64,000 bases of DNA. It comes from Burkholderia sp. Bp8992. GTDB lineage: Bacteria; Pseudomonadota; Gammaproteobacteria; Burkholderiales; Burkholderiaceae. The position numbers and the translations under genes were made by a program. The stretch lies in NCBI RefSeq assembly GCF_003853705.1, contig NZ_QTQI01000010.1, positions 62,001 to 126,000 on the forward strand, written 5' to 3'. Below the pieces are notes generated by a model. It did no database searches. It was given only the letters and a program-made list of their open reading frames with translations, and was not told where the DNA came from. Position 1 is the first letter of the stretch; each line of letters opens with the position of its first letter. Positions 25,770 to 34,787 of the stretch are shown here, piece by piece.

Positions 25770-26516
25770 ATGTACAAACTCGTTCTCATCCGCCACGGCG
25801 AATCGACGTGGAACAAGGAAAACCGCTTCACCGGCTGGGTCGACGTCGACCTGACCGAACAGGGTCGCAACGAGGCCTACCAGGCCGGCGAATTGCTCAA
25901 GGAGGCCGGCTACACGTTCGACATCGCGTACACGTCGGTGCTCAAGCGCGCGATCCGCACGCTGTGGCACGTGCAGGACAGGATGGACCTGATGTACCTG
26001 CCGGTCGTCCACTCGTGGCGCCTCAACGAGCGCCACTACGGCGCGCTGTCGGGCCTGAACAAGGCGGAGACGGCCGCGAAGTTCGGCGACGAGCAGGTGC
26101 TCGTGTGGCGCCGCAGCTACGACACGCCGCCGCCCGCGCTGGAGCCGTCCGACGAGCGCGCGCCGTTCAACGACCCGCGCTATGCGAAGGTGCCGCGCGA
26201 GCAGCTGCCGCTCACCGAGTGCCTGAAGGACACGGTCGCGCGCGTGCTGCCGCTGTGGAACGAGTCGATCGCGCCGGCCGTGCGCGCCGGCAAGCAGGTG
26301 CTGATCGCCGCGCACGGCAACTCGCTGCGCGCGCTGATCAAGTACCTCGACGGCATCTCGGACAGCGACATCGTCGGCCTGAACATCCCGAACGGCGTGC
26401 CGCTCGTCTATGAACTCGACGAGAACCTGAAGCCGATCAAGCACTATTACCTCGGCGACCAGGACGCCATCGCGCAGGCGCAGGCCGCCGTCGCGAAGCA
26501 GGGCAAGGCAGGCTGA
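25770..26516 (+). CDS. gpmA: 2,3-bisphosphoglycerate-dependent phosphoglycerate mutase
   Basis: 248 aa, the normal length. The catalytic [10 protein letters not shown] motif contains phospho-acceptor His9; [15 protein letters not shown] and [14 protein letters not shown] carry the other active-site residues. It interconverts 3- and 2-phosphoglycerate in glycolysis. ATG 25770 gives the family start [10 protein letters not shown]. It is divergent from the rhodanese gene and followed by ctpA. Confidence 0.97.
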   Translation: MYKLVLIRHGESTWNKENRFTGWVDVDLTEQGRNEAYQAGELLKEAGYTFDIAYTSVLKRAIRTLWHVQDRMDLMYLPVVHSWRLNERHYGALSGLNKAETAAKFGDEQVLVWRRSYDTPPPALEPSDERAPFNDPRYAKVPREQLPLTECLKDTVARVLPLWNESIAPAVRAGKQVLIAAHGNSLRALIKYLDGISDSDIVGLNIPNGVPLVYELDENLKPIKHYYLGDQDAIAQAQAAVAKQGKAG

Positions 26517-26716
26517 CGCCCGTCGCGCCGGGCAGGCCGCGTCCGGCGCGGCGCGCCCGGCCGCCGTCAGGCGCGCGGCGCGAACCTTCGCGCCCCCGGC
26601 GCGGTCGAATCCGCTTTCGAACCCGCAGCGCGTCCGGCGGTGCCGTGCCGGGCCGGCTCCAGGCCCTTTTCGACGCTTTTCGCGCCGTTCCACTGAGTTA
26701 TCGGACGAACAGTTAT

Positions 26717-26730
26717 ACTTGTCCGCTACA
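26717..26730 (+). promoter_or_regulatory. possible promoter -10 element of ctpA
   Basis: TTATACTTG lies about 50 bases upstream of the ctpA ATG and includes a TATACT hexamer. The -35 region at 17-18 bases is poor, so this is tentative. The rest of the 256-base gap after gpmA shows only GC-rich sequence. Confidence 0.35.
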
Positions 26731-26772
26731 TCCCCGCTACCGCCACGCGCTTCCCGACCGCACCAGATCTCT

Positions 26773-28323
26773 ATGCGAATGAAATTGAAGAACATCGGCC
26801 TGATTGCCGCGGGCCTCGCCACGGGCGTGTTCGCCACGCTGCAGGTTTCCGCATCGGCCGAGCAGACCGCCACGGCGCCGCTTCCTCTCGACCAGCTCCG
26901 CCTGTTCGCGGAAGTCTTCGGCCAGATCAAGCGCGAGTACGTCGAACCGGTCGACGACAAGAAACTGCTGACGGCGGCGATCAAGGGCATGGTGTCGAGC
27001 CTCGACCCGCACTCGTCGTTCCTCGACAAGACCGACTACGACGAGCTGCAGGAGCAGACGAAGGGCCGCTTCGCGGGTCTCGGCATCGAGATCTCGCAGG
27101 AAGACGGCCTCGTCAAGGTGATCTCGCCGATCGAGGATACCCCCGCGTTCCGCGCCGGCCTCCGTCCGGGCGACCTGATCACGCGCATCAACGACAAGCC
27201 GGTGCGCGGCATGACGCTCGACAAGGCCGTGAAGCAGATGCGCGGCGAGCCGGGCACCAAGGTCACGCTGACGATCTTCCGCAAGAGCGACGACCGCACG
27301 TTCCCGGTCACGGTCACGCGCGCGATCATCAAGGTCCAGAGCGTGAAGATGAAGATCCTCGATCCGGGCTACGCGTATATCCGGATCACGAGCTTCCAGG
27401 AACGCACGACGCCTGACCTCGCGGCGAAGCTGCAGGACATCGCACGCCAGCAGCCGAACCTGAAGGGCCTCGTCCTCGACCTGCGCAACAACGGCGGCGG
27501 CCTGCTGCAGAGCGCGGTCGGCGTGGCCGGCGCGTTCCTGCCGCCCGACTCGGTCGTCGTGTCGACCAACGGCCAGATCCCCGATTCGAAGCAGGTCTAC
27601 CGCGATACATACGACAACTATCGCCTGCCGTCTTTCGACGGCGATCCGCTGAAGAGCCTGCCGCCGGTCTTCAAGACCGTGCCGATGATCGTGCTGACGA
27701 ATGCGTATTCGGCGTCCGCGTCGGAAATCGTCGCCGGTGCGCTGCAGGATTCGAAGCGTGCGCAGATCATGGGCAAGACGACGTTCGGCAAGGGTTCGGT
27801 GCAGACGGTTCGCCCGATGACGGCCGACACCGCGCTGCGCCTGACCACCGCGTACTACTACACGCCGAGCGGCCGTTCGATCCAGAACAAGGGCATCACG
27901 CCGGACGTGCCGGTCGATCAGTACGCCGACGGCGATCCGGACGACGTGCTCGTGACGCGCGAGGTCGACTACACGAACCACCTCGCGAACACGCAGGACC
28001 CGAACGAGAAAAAGGAACAGGAAGAGCGCGAGCAGCGCCGGATGGATCAGCTGCGCGTCCTCGAGGAGCAGAACGACAAGAAGACGCCGGAGCAGCGCCA
28101 GAAGGATCGCGATCGCAAGCCGATCGAGTTCGGCAGCACCGACGACTTCATGATGCAGCAGGCGCTCAACAAGCTCGAAGGCAAACCGGTCCAGGAATCG
28201 AAGTCGCTGCTCGCCGAGAGCACGACGAAGAGCCCGGCCACCAAGGCCGCCACGGGCGCGAAGGCATCGGGCGCCAGCGCGAAGCCGGCTTCCGCACCGA
28301 AGCCCGCGTCCGCGCCGAAGTAA
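26773..28323 (+). CDS. carboxy-terminal processing peptidase, S41 family
   Basis: 516 aa. Signal peptide (MRMKLKNIGLIAAGLATGVFA), N-terminal helical region, PDZ domain (about 90-165, GIEISQEDGLVKVISPIEDTPA), then S41 catalytic domain with Ser in NAYSASASEIVAGAL and the general-base Lys in GKTTFGKGSVQ. It degrades or trims periplasmic proteins, often cell-wall hydrolases. The charged coiled stretch and Ala/Pro/Lys-rich tail after residue 410 are low complexity. A terminator follows directly. Confidence 0.93.
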   Translation: MRMKLKNIGLIAAGLATGVFATLQVSASAEQTATAPLPLDQLRLFAEVFGQIKREYVEPVDDKKLLTAAIKGMVSSLDPHSSFLDKTDYDELQEQTKGRFAGLGIEISQEDGLVKVISPIEDTPAFRAGLRPGDLITRINDKPVRGMTLDKAVKQMRGEPGTKVTLTIFRKSDDRTFPVTVTRAIIKVQSVKMKILDPGYAYIRITSFQERTTPDLAAKLQDIARQQPNLKGLVLDLRNNGGGLLQSAVGVAGAFLPPDSVVVSTNGQIPDSKQVYRDTYDNYRLPSFDGDPLKSLPPVFKTVPMIVLTNAYSASASEIVAGALQDSKRAQIMGKTTFGKGSVQTVRPMTADTALRLTTAYYYTPSGRSIQNKGITPDVPVDQYADGDPDDVLVTREVDYTNHLANTQDPNEKKEQEEREQRRMDQLRVLEEQNDKKTPEQRQKDRDRKPIEFGSTDDFMMQQALNKLEGKPVQESKSLLAESTTKSPATKAATGAKASGASAKPASAPKPASAPK

Positions 28324-28340
28324 GCACCGGCCGGCATCCG

Positions 28341-28377
28341 ACGGGCCATCGCGGGAAGACCGCGATGGCCCGTTTTT
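28341..28377 (+). terminator. intrinsic terminator after ctpA
   Basis: Perfect 14-bp stem ACGGGCCATCGCGG / CCGCGATGGCCCGT, 5-base loop and TTTTT. Confidence 0.92.
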
Positions 28378-28428
28378 CATGCGCGCCTAAAATAACGAAA
28401 CGTCCGCCCGCCTCGCCCCCGACTCCCC

Positions 28429-29181
28429 ATGAACGACGATCAACTCCTGCGCTACTCCCGACACATCCTCGTCGACGAAATCGGCATCGAGGCGCAGCAG
28501 CGCTTTCTCGATGCGCATGCGATCGTCGTCGGCGCGGGCGGCCTCGGCTCGCCCGCCGCGATGTACCTCGCGGCATCGGGCGTCGGCACGATCACGCTCG
28601 TCGACGCCGATACGGTCGACCTCACGAACCTGCAGCGACAGATCCTGCACGTGACGGCATCGGTCGGCCGCAGCAAGGTCGAATCGGGGCGCGACACGCT
28701 CGCGCAACTGAATCCCGAGGTGAAGGTGAACGCGGTCGCGGCGCGCGTCGACGATACGTGGCTCGATGCGCACGTCCCGCACGCGAGCGTCGTGCTCGAC
28801 TGCACCGACAACTTCGCGACGCGCCACGCGATCAACCGCGCGTGCGTCGCGCACGGCGTGCCGCTCGTGTCGGGCGCCGCGCTGCGTTTCGACGGCCAGA
28901 TCAGCACGTTCGACTTCCGCGACCCGGCCGCGCCCTGCTATGCGTGCGTGTTCCCGGAAGACCAGCCGTTCGAGGAGGTCGCGTGCGCGACGATGGGCGT
29001 GTTCGCGCCGACGGTCGGCATCATCGGCGCGATGCAGGCCGCCGAAGCGCTGCGCGTGATCGGCGACATCGGCAAGACGCTCAACGGGCGGCTGATGATG
29101 CTCGATTCGCTGCGGATGGAATGGACGACGATGAAAATCACGCGCCAGGCCGACTGCCCCGTGTGCGGGGGCCGGCACTGA
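28429..29181 (+). CDS. ThiF/MoeB/HesA family adenylyltransferase
   Basis: 250 aa E1-like enzyme. ATP-binding loop VVGAGGLGSPAAMYLAASGVG, the Asn/Arg segment DLTNLQRQILH, and structural zinc cysteines CYAC and CPVC. It adenylates the C-terminus of a ubiquitin-like sulfur carrier (ThiS or MoaD). Which pathway is served cannot be decided: no thi or moa gene is adjacent. It has its own start after the ctpA terminator. Confidence 0.9.
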   Translation: MNDDQLLRYSRHILVDEIGIEAQQRFLDAHAIVVGAGGLGSPAAMYLAASGVGTITLVDADTVDLTNLQRQILHVTASVGRSKVESGRDTLAQLNPEVKVNAVAARVDDTWLDAHVPHASVVLDCTDNFATRHAINRACVAHGVPLVSGAALRFDGQISTFDFRDPAAPCYACVFPEDQPFEEVACATMGVFAPTVGIIGAMQAAEALRVIGDIGKTLNGRLMMLDSLRMEWTTMKITRQADCPVCGGRH

Positions 29182-29249
29182 CGCGCGACGGGCATGCGCC
29201 GGACAGCGCATGCGTGACACTTCACTACAGTTAACGGCGGCCTGAACGC

Positions 29250-31022
29250 CTATGCGGCTGCATCCGCGCGCGGCTCGGCGACCGACAGGCGCTGCAGTGC
29301 CGCCTGCACTTCTTCCGGCTCGAACGCGGCCAGCACGTCGGCCGTCGGCTTCTCGAGCGCCTTCAGATGCGCACGCAGGATCTCCTGCTTCACGACGAGC
29401 AGCTGGCTCGGGTGCATCGAGAACTCGGTGAGCCCCATCCCGAGCAACAGGCGCGTGAGCGCCGGATCGCCGGCCATCTCCCCGCACACCGACACCGACA
29501 CGCCCGCGCGCTTCGCTTCGCGCAGCGTATAGGCAATCAGGTGCAGCACCGCTGGATGCAGCGGGTCGTACAGGTGCGCGACCGCGTTGTCCGCCCGGTC
29601 GATCGCGAGCGTGTACTGGATCAGGTCGTTCGTGCCGATCGACAGGAAATCGAACCGCTTCAGGAACAGCGGCAGCGCGATCGCCGCGGCCGGAATCTCG
29701 ATCATCGCGCCGATGCGCACGTTCGGATCGTACGCGAGCCCCGCATCGTCGAGCTGGTGCTTCGCCTCGCGGATCAGATCGAGCGTCTGGTCGATTTCCT
29801 GCGCGTGCGCGAGCATCGGGATCAGGATCTTCACCTGGCCGAACGCGGACGCGCGCAGGATCGCGCGCAGCTGCGTGAGGAACATCTGCGGCTCGGACAG
29901 GCTCCAGCGGATCGCGCGCAGGCCGAGCGCCGGGTTCGGCGCCGTCTCGTAGCCTTCGTCGAGCGCCTCGAGCGGCTTGTCCGCGCCGACGTCGATCGTG
30001 CGGATCGTCACCGGCATGCCCTTCATCCACTCGACGGCGCGCTTGTACGCGGCGAACTGCTCCTCCTCTTCCGGCATCTCCTTCTGGTGCATGAACAGGA
30101 ACTCGGAGCGGAACAGCCCGACGCCGACCGCGCCGGCCTCGACGGCCGCCTTCGCGTCGTCGGGCAGCTCGATGTTCGCGTACAGGTCGATCTTGGTGCC
30201 GCACAACGTTTGCGTCGGCGAGAACTTCAGGCGCTGCAGCTTGCGCTGCTCCAGCAGCTTCTCGGACTGGCGGTACGAATATTCCTCGAGGACGATCGGC
30301 GCCGGATCGACGATCACGATGCCCTGGTCGCCGTCGACGATGATCAGGTCGTCCTGGCGGATCAGCGCGCTCGCGTGCTGCACGCCGACCGCGGCCGGGA
30401 TGCCGAGGCTGCGCGCGACGATCGCCGTGTGCGACGTGCGCCCGCCGAGGTCGGTGACGAACGCCTGGAACGACTGCGTCTTGAACTGCATCATGTCGGC
30501 CGGCGCGATGTCGTGCGCGACGACGATCATCTCGTTCGTGCCGTTCTTGGCCGCGCGGTCGAGTGCCTGCGACGCGGACGGCGCGCCGGCGAGCGCCTTC
30601 AGCACACGCTCGACCACCTGCTCGATGTCGGCCTTGCGCTCGCGCAGGTATTCGTCCTCGATGTCGTCGAAATGGCGCGTGAGCAGCTCCAGCTGCTCGG
30701 TCAGCGCCCATTCGACGTTGTAGCGGCGCGTGCGGATCAGGTCGATGGTTTCCTGGACGAGCATCTCGTCGCCCAGGATCATCGCGTGGACGTCGATGAA
30801 TGCGCCGACTTCGCTCGGGGTGTCGTCGGTCAGGTCGGCGCGCAGCGCTTCGAGTTCGTGATGCACGACGTCGAGCGCCGTGCGGAAGCGCTCGACCTCG
30901 GCGTCGATCTGGTTGGCCTCGACCAGGTAATGGGCGACGTCGAGCGCCGCCGGCGCGATCAGATACGCTCGCCCGATCGCGATACCACGTGAGACGGGAA
31001 TGCCATGCAGCGTGAAGGACAC
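29250..31022 (-). CDS. ptsI: phosphoenolpyruvate-protein phosphotransferase, PTS enzyme I
   Basis: 590 aa. HPr-binding domain, then the phospho-His loop LGGRTSHTAIVARSLGIPA and the PEP-binding barrel (GVGLFRSEFLFM and the SIGTNDLIQYTLAIDR signature). It passes phosphate from PEP to HPr. GTG 31022 was chosen because AGGAGG is five bases before it. It follows ptsH, but an intrinsic terminator lies between them, so a separate promoter or partial read-through is likely. Confidence 0.95.
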   Translation of the reverse strand: MSFTLHGIPVSRGIAIGRAYLIAPAALDVAHYLVEANQIDAEVERFRTALDVVHHELEALRADLTDDTPSEVGAFIDVHAMILGDEMLVQETIDLIRTRRYNVEWALTEQLELLTRHFDDIEDEYLRERKADIEQVVERVLKALAGAPSASQALDRAAKNGTNEMIVVAHDIAPADMMQFKTQSFQAFVTDLGGRTSHTAIVARSLGIPAAVGVQHASALIRQDDLIIVDGDQGIVIVDPAPIVLEEYSYRQSEKLLEQRKLQRLKFSPTQTLCGTKIDLYANIELPDDAKAAVEAGAVGVGLFRSEFLFMHQKEMPEEEEQFAAYKRAVEWMKGMPVTIRTIDVGADKPLEALDEGYETAPNPALGLRAIRWSLSEPQMFLTQLRAILRASAFGQVKILIPMLAHAQEIDQTLDLIREAKHQLDDAGLAYDPNVRIGAMIEIPAAAIALPLFLKRFDFLSIGTNDLIQYTLAIDRADNAVAHLYDPLHPAVLHLIAYTLREAKRAGVSVSVCGEMAGDPALTRLLLGMGLTEFSMHPSQLLVVKQEILRAHLKALEKPTADVLAAFEPEEVQAALQRLSVAEPRADAAA

Positions 31023-31162
31023 GCGCACCTCCTCTGTACAAGTAAAGCCGCGGCACACTGCTGCGATGCGCTTATGACCCCGGTTAGCGATTATAAATTC
31101 CGCGACTCACTGCTGACTGCATGCACCGCAGCATTGCGTATTTCGCATCAATGCTTCCGACG

Positions 31163-31190
31163 AAAAAAATGCCGCGAAATCCGCGGCATT
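31163..31190 (-). terminator. intrinsic terminator/attenuator between ptsH and ptsI
   Basis: On the minus strand a 9-bp stem (AATGCCGCG / CGCGGCATT, 5-base loop) runs into TTTTTTT. It begins 33 bases after the ptsH stop, upstream of ptsI. Confidence 0.85.
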
Positions 31191-31223
31191 CTGGCTGGAA
31201 ACGGCAACGATCGCGCGTGGTGA

Positions 31224-31493
31224 TCACTGGCCTTCGCCGAACTTGTCGGCGATCAGCTTCAGCAGCGCGTCCATCGCTTCCCGCTCGTCGGCTCCGTCGG
31301 TCTCGATCGTCACGGTGCTGCCGATGCCGGCCGCCAGCATCATCACGCCCATGATGCTCTTCGCATTGATCTTGCGCCCGTTGCGCGTCATCCAGACTTC
31401 CGACTGGAAGTTGCCGGCCAGTTGCGTAAGCTTGGCCGATGCGCGCGCATGGAGCCCCAATTTATTGACGATGGTGGTTTCTTGTTGAAGCAT
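31224..31493 (-). CDS. ptsH: HPr phosphocarrier protein
   Basis: 89 aa. His15 (NKLGLHARASA) is the PTS phosphorylation site. Ser46 (INAKSIMGVMML) is the residue targeted by HPr kinase in organisms that have it. It moves phosphate from EI to EIIA. It lies between the EIIA(Man) gene and ptsI, with the terminator at 31163-31190 after it. Confidence 0.96.
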   Translation of the reverse strand: MLQQETTIVNKLGLHARASAKLTQLAGNFQSEVWMTRNGRKINAKSIMGVMMLAAGIGSTVTIETDGADEREAMDALLKLIADKFGEGQ

Positions 31494-31566
31494 GATTCTC
31501 GGTCGGGTCGGTCGGGGCCGCCGGCGACGCGCGTCGGCGGTGCGGTCTAAAACGGAAAACGGGCAA

Positions 31567-32037
31567 TCAGTGCGATTCGGTGCGCGGCTGCGGTTCGGGC
31601 GGAATCGGCGCGCACTGGCCGCAGCCGGTTTCCGTCGGCGGCGGCGGCGTACCGGCCGACACCTCGTGGACGCCCTTCGCGCCGCCGGACAGTGCCTTGT
31701 CGACCAGCTTGTCGAGCGGCACGGTGCGGTAGCAGACGGCGCGCACGAGCATCGGCAGGTTCACGCCCGCCAGCACGCGCACGTTGTCGAGCTTGGCGAG
31801 CTGGCCGGCGATGTTCGCGGGCGTCGCGCCGTACATGTCGGTCAGCACGACCACGCCGTTGTCTTCCCTGAGCCGCGCGAGTTCCGCGTGGGCGAACGCC
31901 ATCACCTGGGTCGGATCGCTGTCCGCCGTCACGTCGATACAGCCGATGCGCGCGGGCACGCCGCCGTAGATGTGCGCGATGCAGTCCCGCAGCGCGGTGG
32001 CGAGCGGGGCATGCGCGATGATCAGAATCCCGGCCAT
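31567..32037 (-). CDS. PTS EIIA component, mannose/fructose-type
   Basis: 156 aa EIIA-Man fold. His9 in GILIIAHAPLATAL is the expected phospho-site; GVVVLTDMYGATPANIA is the family motif. The C-terminus is a Pro-rich extension (SAGTPPPPTETGCGQC). No EIIB or EIIC lies nearby, so a regulatory rather than transport role is likely (inference). It is 74 bases upstream of ptsH. Confidence 0.93.
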   Translation of the reverse strand: MAGILIIAHAPLATALRDCIAHIYGGVPARIGCIDVTADSDPTQVMAFAHAELARLREDNGVVVLTDMYGATPANIAGQLAKLDNVRVLAGVNLPMLVRAVCYRTVPLDKLVDKALSGGAKGVHEVSAGTPPPPTETGCGQCAPIPPEPQPRTESH

Positions 32038-32268
32038 GTCAGATCGCTCCCGGCCGCCCTTGGCGGACCGACACCCCGCGGCGGGGCAATGAGCGTAGCG
32101 AGTATGGGAAACGTTTCATGTTCAGCCTTGCAACAGTATCGGCCCGACCGCCGGGCCTTCGGTGCGCCGATCACGGCACCTGGCAAGCGGGCATTGTAGC
32201 AGGCCGGTCAAGCTGCTCCGGCGACGGGGGACCTGCGCGGCCGCCGCCGGAGTTGCGCGGGAAGCGGC

Positions 32269-33225
32269 CTACGCGGCCGCCCGCTCCAGCGCGTCGATGA
32301 ACATCGCGGCGACGTCGAAGCCCGTCTGCTCCATGATCTCGCGGAAGCACGTCGGGCTCGTGACGTTCACCTCGGTCAGCCAGTCGCCGATCGCATCGAG
32401 GCCGACCAGCAGCAGCCCGCGCGACGCGAGCACCGGGCCGAGCGTCTCGGCGATCTCGCGATCGCGGGCCGTCAGCGGCTGCGCGACTCCCAGCCCGCCG
32501 GCGGCCAGGTTGCCGCGCACCTCGCTGCCCTGCGGAATCCGCGCGAGCGAATACGGCACGGGCTCGCCGCCGATCAGCAGGATGCGCTTGTCGCCGGCCT
32601 TGATCTCGGGAATGAATTTCTGCGCCATCACCGAGCGCGTGCCGTCGTGGCTCAGCATCTCGATGATCGAACCGAGGTTCATGCCGTCCGGCTTCACGCG
32701 GAACACGCCCATCCCGCCCATGCCGTCGAGCGGCTTCAGGATCACGTCGCCGTGCTCGGCGTGGAACGCGCGCAGCCGTTTCGCGTCGCGCGTGACGAGG
32801 GTCGGCGCGACGAACTGCGGAAACTCGCCGATCGCGAGCTTCTCTGAATGGTCGCGGATCGACTGCGCGTTGTTGAACACGCGGGCACCCGCGCGCTCGG
32901 CCAGCTCGAGCAGCCAGGTCGACGTCACGTACTCCATGTCGAACGGCGGATCCTTGCGCATCAGTACCGCGCCGAACGATTCGAGACGGCGCGCATCGAC
33001 CGTGCCTGCGTCGAACCAGGTCTCGCGATGCAGGTCGTCCAGTTCGCCGACGAACGTGATGCGCCGCACGTCGGCCTCGACCGACGCGCCCGTCCACGCG
33101 AGGTGGTTCGGCTCGCATGCGTACACCGCATGCCCGCGACGCGCGGCCTCGGCCATCATGGCGTAGGTCGAATCCTTGTAGATCTTGAAGCGCTCGAGCG
33201 GGTCGGCGATAAAGAGAATGTCCAT
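32269..33225 (-). CDS. gshB: glutathione synthetase
   Basis: 318 aa ATP-grasp enzyme starting MDILFIADPLERFKIYKDSTYAMM. Key segments: PLDGMGGMGVFRV (ATP-binding loop) and GLDAIGDWLTEVNVTSPTC (metal and substrate residues). It joins gamma-glutamylcysteine and glycine. It lies 27 bases after gshA, forming a biosynthetic pair; grxC nearby uses the product. Confidence 0.97.
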   Translation of the reverse strand: MDILFIADPLERFKIYKDSTYAMMAEAARRGHAVYACEPNHLAWTGASVEADVRRITFVGELDDLHRETWFDAGTVDARRLESFGAVLMRKDPPFDMEYVTSTWLLELAERAGARVFNNAQSIRDHSEKLAIGEFPQFVAPTLVTRDAKRLRAFHAEHGDVILKPLDGMGGMGVFRVKPDGMNLGSIIEMLSHDGTRSVMAQKFIPEIKAGDKRILLIGGEPVPYSLARIPQGSEVRGNLAAGGLGVAQPLTARDREIAETLGPVLASRGLLLVGLDAIGDWLTEVNVTSPTCFREIMEQTGFDVAAMFIDALERAAA

Positions 33226-33252
33226 GCGGGTCCTGTACGTAGCGAAGGTCCG

Positions 33253-34542
33253 TTATACCTGGATGGCTTCGGGATCGGTCTTTTCCAGTTCGATCGACGA
33301 CGCGATCAGCGACAGCCGCGCGACGACGCCGTACATGTAGAACCGGTTCGGCGGCGCGGCACCGGGCTTCGCGCCGGCATCCGGCAGCGCGGTGTGCTCG
33401 AAGCCGAGCGGCACGTAGTGCATGCCGGGCGCGTTCAGGTTCTGGTCGCGCTCGCGGCCGCCGTGCGTGCGGTAGAAACCGCCGACCACGTAGCGGTCGA
33501 TCATGTACACGACGGGCTCGGCCACTTCGTCGCCGACGCGCTCGAACGTATAGACGCCTTCCTGCACGATCACGTCGCGCACCGCGAGGCCGGCCTTCGA
33601 CTCGGCCATCTGCGCGCGCTCGGCCTTCGACATCCGGCCGATCTCGGCCGCGTCGTGCACGGTCATCACACCGCGCCCCGCCGTGCCCGCGTCGGCCTTC
33701 ACGACGACGTACGGCTTCTCGCTGATCCCGTATTCGCGGTACTTGCGCGCGATCTTCTTCAGCACGCCGTCGATCGCGTCGGCGAGCGCCTGCTCGCCCT
33801 CATGCGCCTGCCAGTCGACGCCTTCGACGTGCGCGAAATACGGATTCACCATCCACGGATCGACGCCGACCATCTTCGCGAACTTCTTCGCGACGTCGTC
33901 GTAGCACGAGAAGTGCGTCGACTTGCGGCGCACGGCCCAGCCCGCATGCAGCGGCGGCAGCAGGTATTGCTCGTGCAGGTTCTCCAGCACGGCCGGGATG
34001 CCGGCCGACAGGTCGTTGTTCAGCAGGATCGAGCACGGGTCGAAATTCTTCAGGCCGAGGCGGCGCTGCGAACGCTCGAGCGGTTCGAGCACGATCTTCT
34101 GGCCGTCGGCCAGCGTGATCGGCGTCATGTCGGTGATGCTCGGGTCGAGCGAGCCGAAGCGCACGTTCAGGCCGGCCTGGCGCATGATCGTCGCGAGGCG
34201 CGCGACGTTTTCGAGGTAGAACGCGTTGCGGGTCGGCAGCTCGGGAATCACGAGCAGGTTCTTCGCGTCCGGGCAGATCTTCTCGATCGCGGCCATCGCG
34301 GCCTGCACGGCGAGCGGCAGCACTTCGGACGGCAGGTTGTTGAACGCGCCGGGAAACAGGTTCGCGTCGACGGGCGCCAGCTTGAAGCCGGCATTGCGCA
34401 GGTCCACCGAACAATAGAACGGCGGGGTATGTTCCTGCCATTCGAGCCTGAACCAGCGTTCGATCGCAGGCGTCGCGTCGAGGATCTTCTGCTCGAGTTC
34501 GAGCAGCGGACCGTTCAACGCGGTAACGAGGTGGGGAACCAT
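33253..34542 (-). CDS. gshA: glutamate-cysteine ligase, GshA family of betaproteobacteria
   Basis: 429 aa of the type found in this group, unlike E. coli GshA. Recognisable segments: LRNAGFKLAPVDANLFPGAFNNL, VVKADAGTAGRGVMTVHDAAE (ATP-grasp-like loop) and YMIDRYVVGGFYRTH. It makes gamma-glutamylcysteine, the committed step of glutathione synthesis. It is the first gene of the gshAB pair; the 245-base gap upstream holds its promoter and the amtB terminator. Confidence 0.94.
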   Translation of the reverse strand: MVPHLVTALNGPLLELEQKILDATPAIERWFRLEWQEHTPPFYCSVDLRNAGFKLAPVDANLFPGAFNNLPSEVLPLAVQAAMAAIEKICPDAKNLLVIPELPTRNAFYLENVARLATIMRQAGLNVRFGSLDPSITDMTPITLADGQKIVLEPLERSQRRLGLKNFDPCSILLNNDLSAGIPAVLENLHEQYLLPPLHAGWAVRRKSTHFSCYDDVAKKFAKMVGVDPWMVNPYFAHVEGVDWQAHEGEQALADAIDGVLKKIARKYREYGISEKPYVVVKADAGTAGRGVMTVHDAAEIGRMSKAERAQMAESKAGLAVRDVIVQEGVYTFERVGDEVAEPVVYMIDRYVVGGFYRTHGGRERDQNLNAPGMHYVPLGFEHTALPDAGAKPGAAPPNRFYMYGVVARLSLIASSIELEKTDPEAIQV

Positions 34543-34693
34543 GAATCACTCGCGAGCGGGAGAATGAAGATTGTAGAGCAATTGCCCTGCCCATTTGGGG
34601 ATTGTTCCCGGCTTCACAAGGATATGGAGGAAGTTTTCGGCTATTGACCCGATAGAGTGAAGGGTTATCCGCTACGGCAGCGCGCAACAGAAG

Positions 34694-34720
34694 AAAAAAA
34701 GCCCGCCGGGTGGGGCGGGC
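34694..34720 (-). terminator. intrinsic terminator of glnK-amtB
   Basis: GCCCGCC / GGCGGGC stem (34701-34707 and 34714-34720), followed on the minus strand by seven T. It lies 67 bases after the amtB stop. Confidence 0.88.
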
Positions 34721-34787
34721 CGAAGTCGCTGCGCTCATTCGGTGGCGGGCGCCGTCTTTGCGGCGGCCCGCCGGTCATCCTTGTGAC

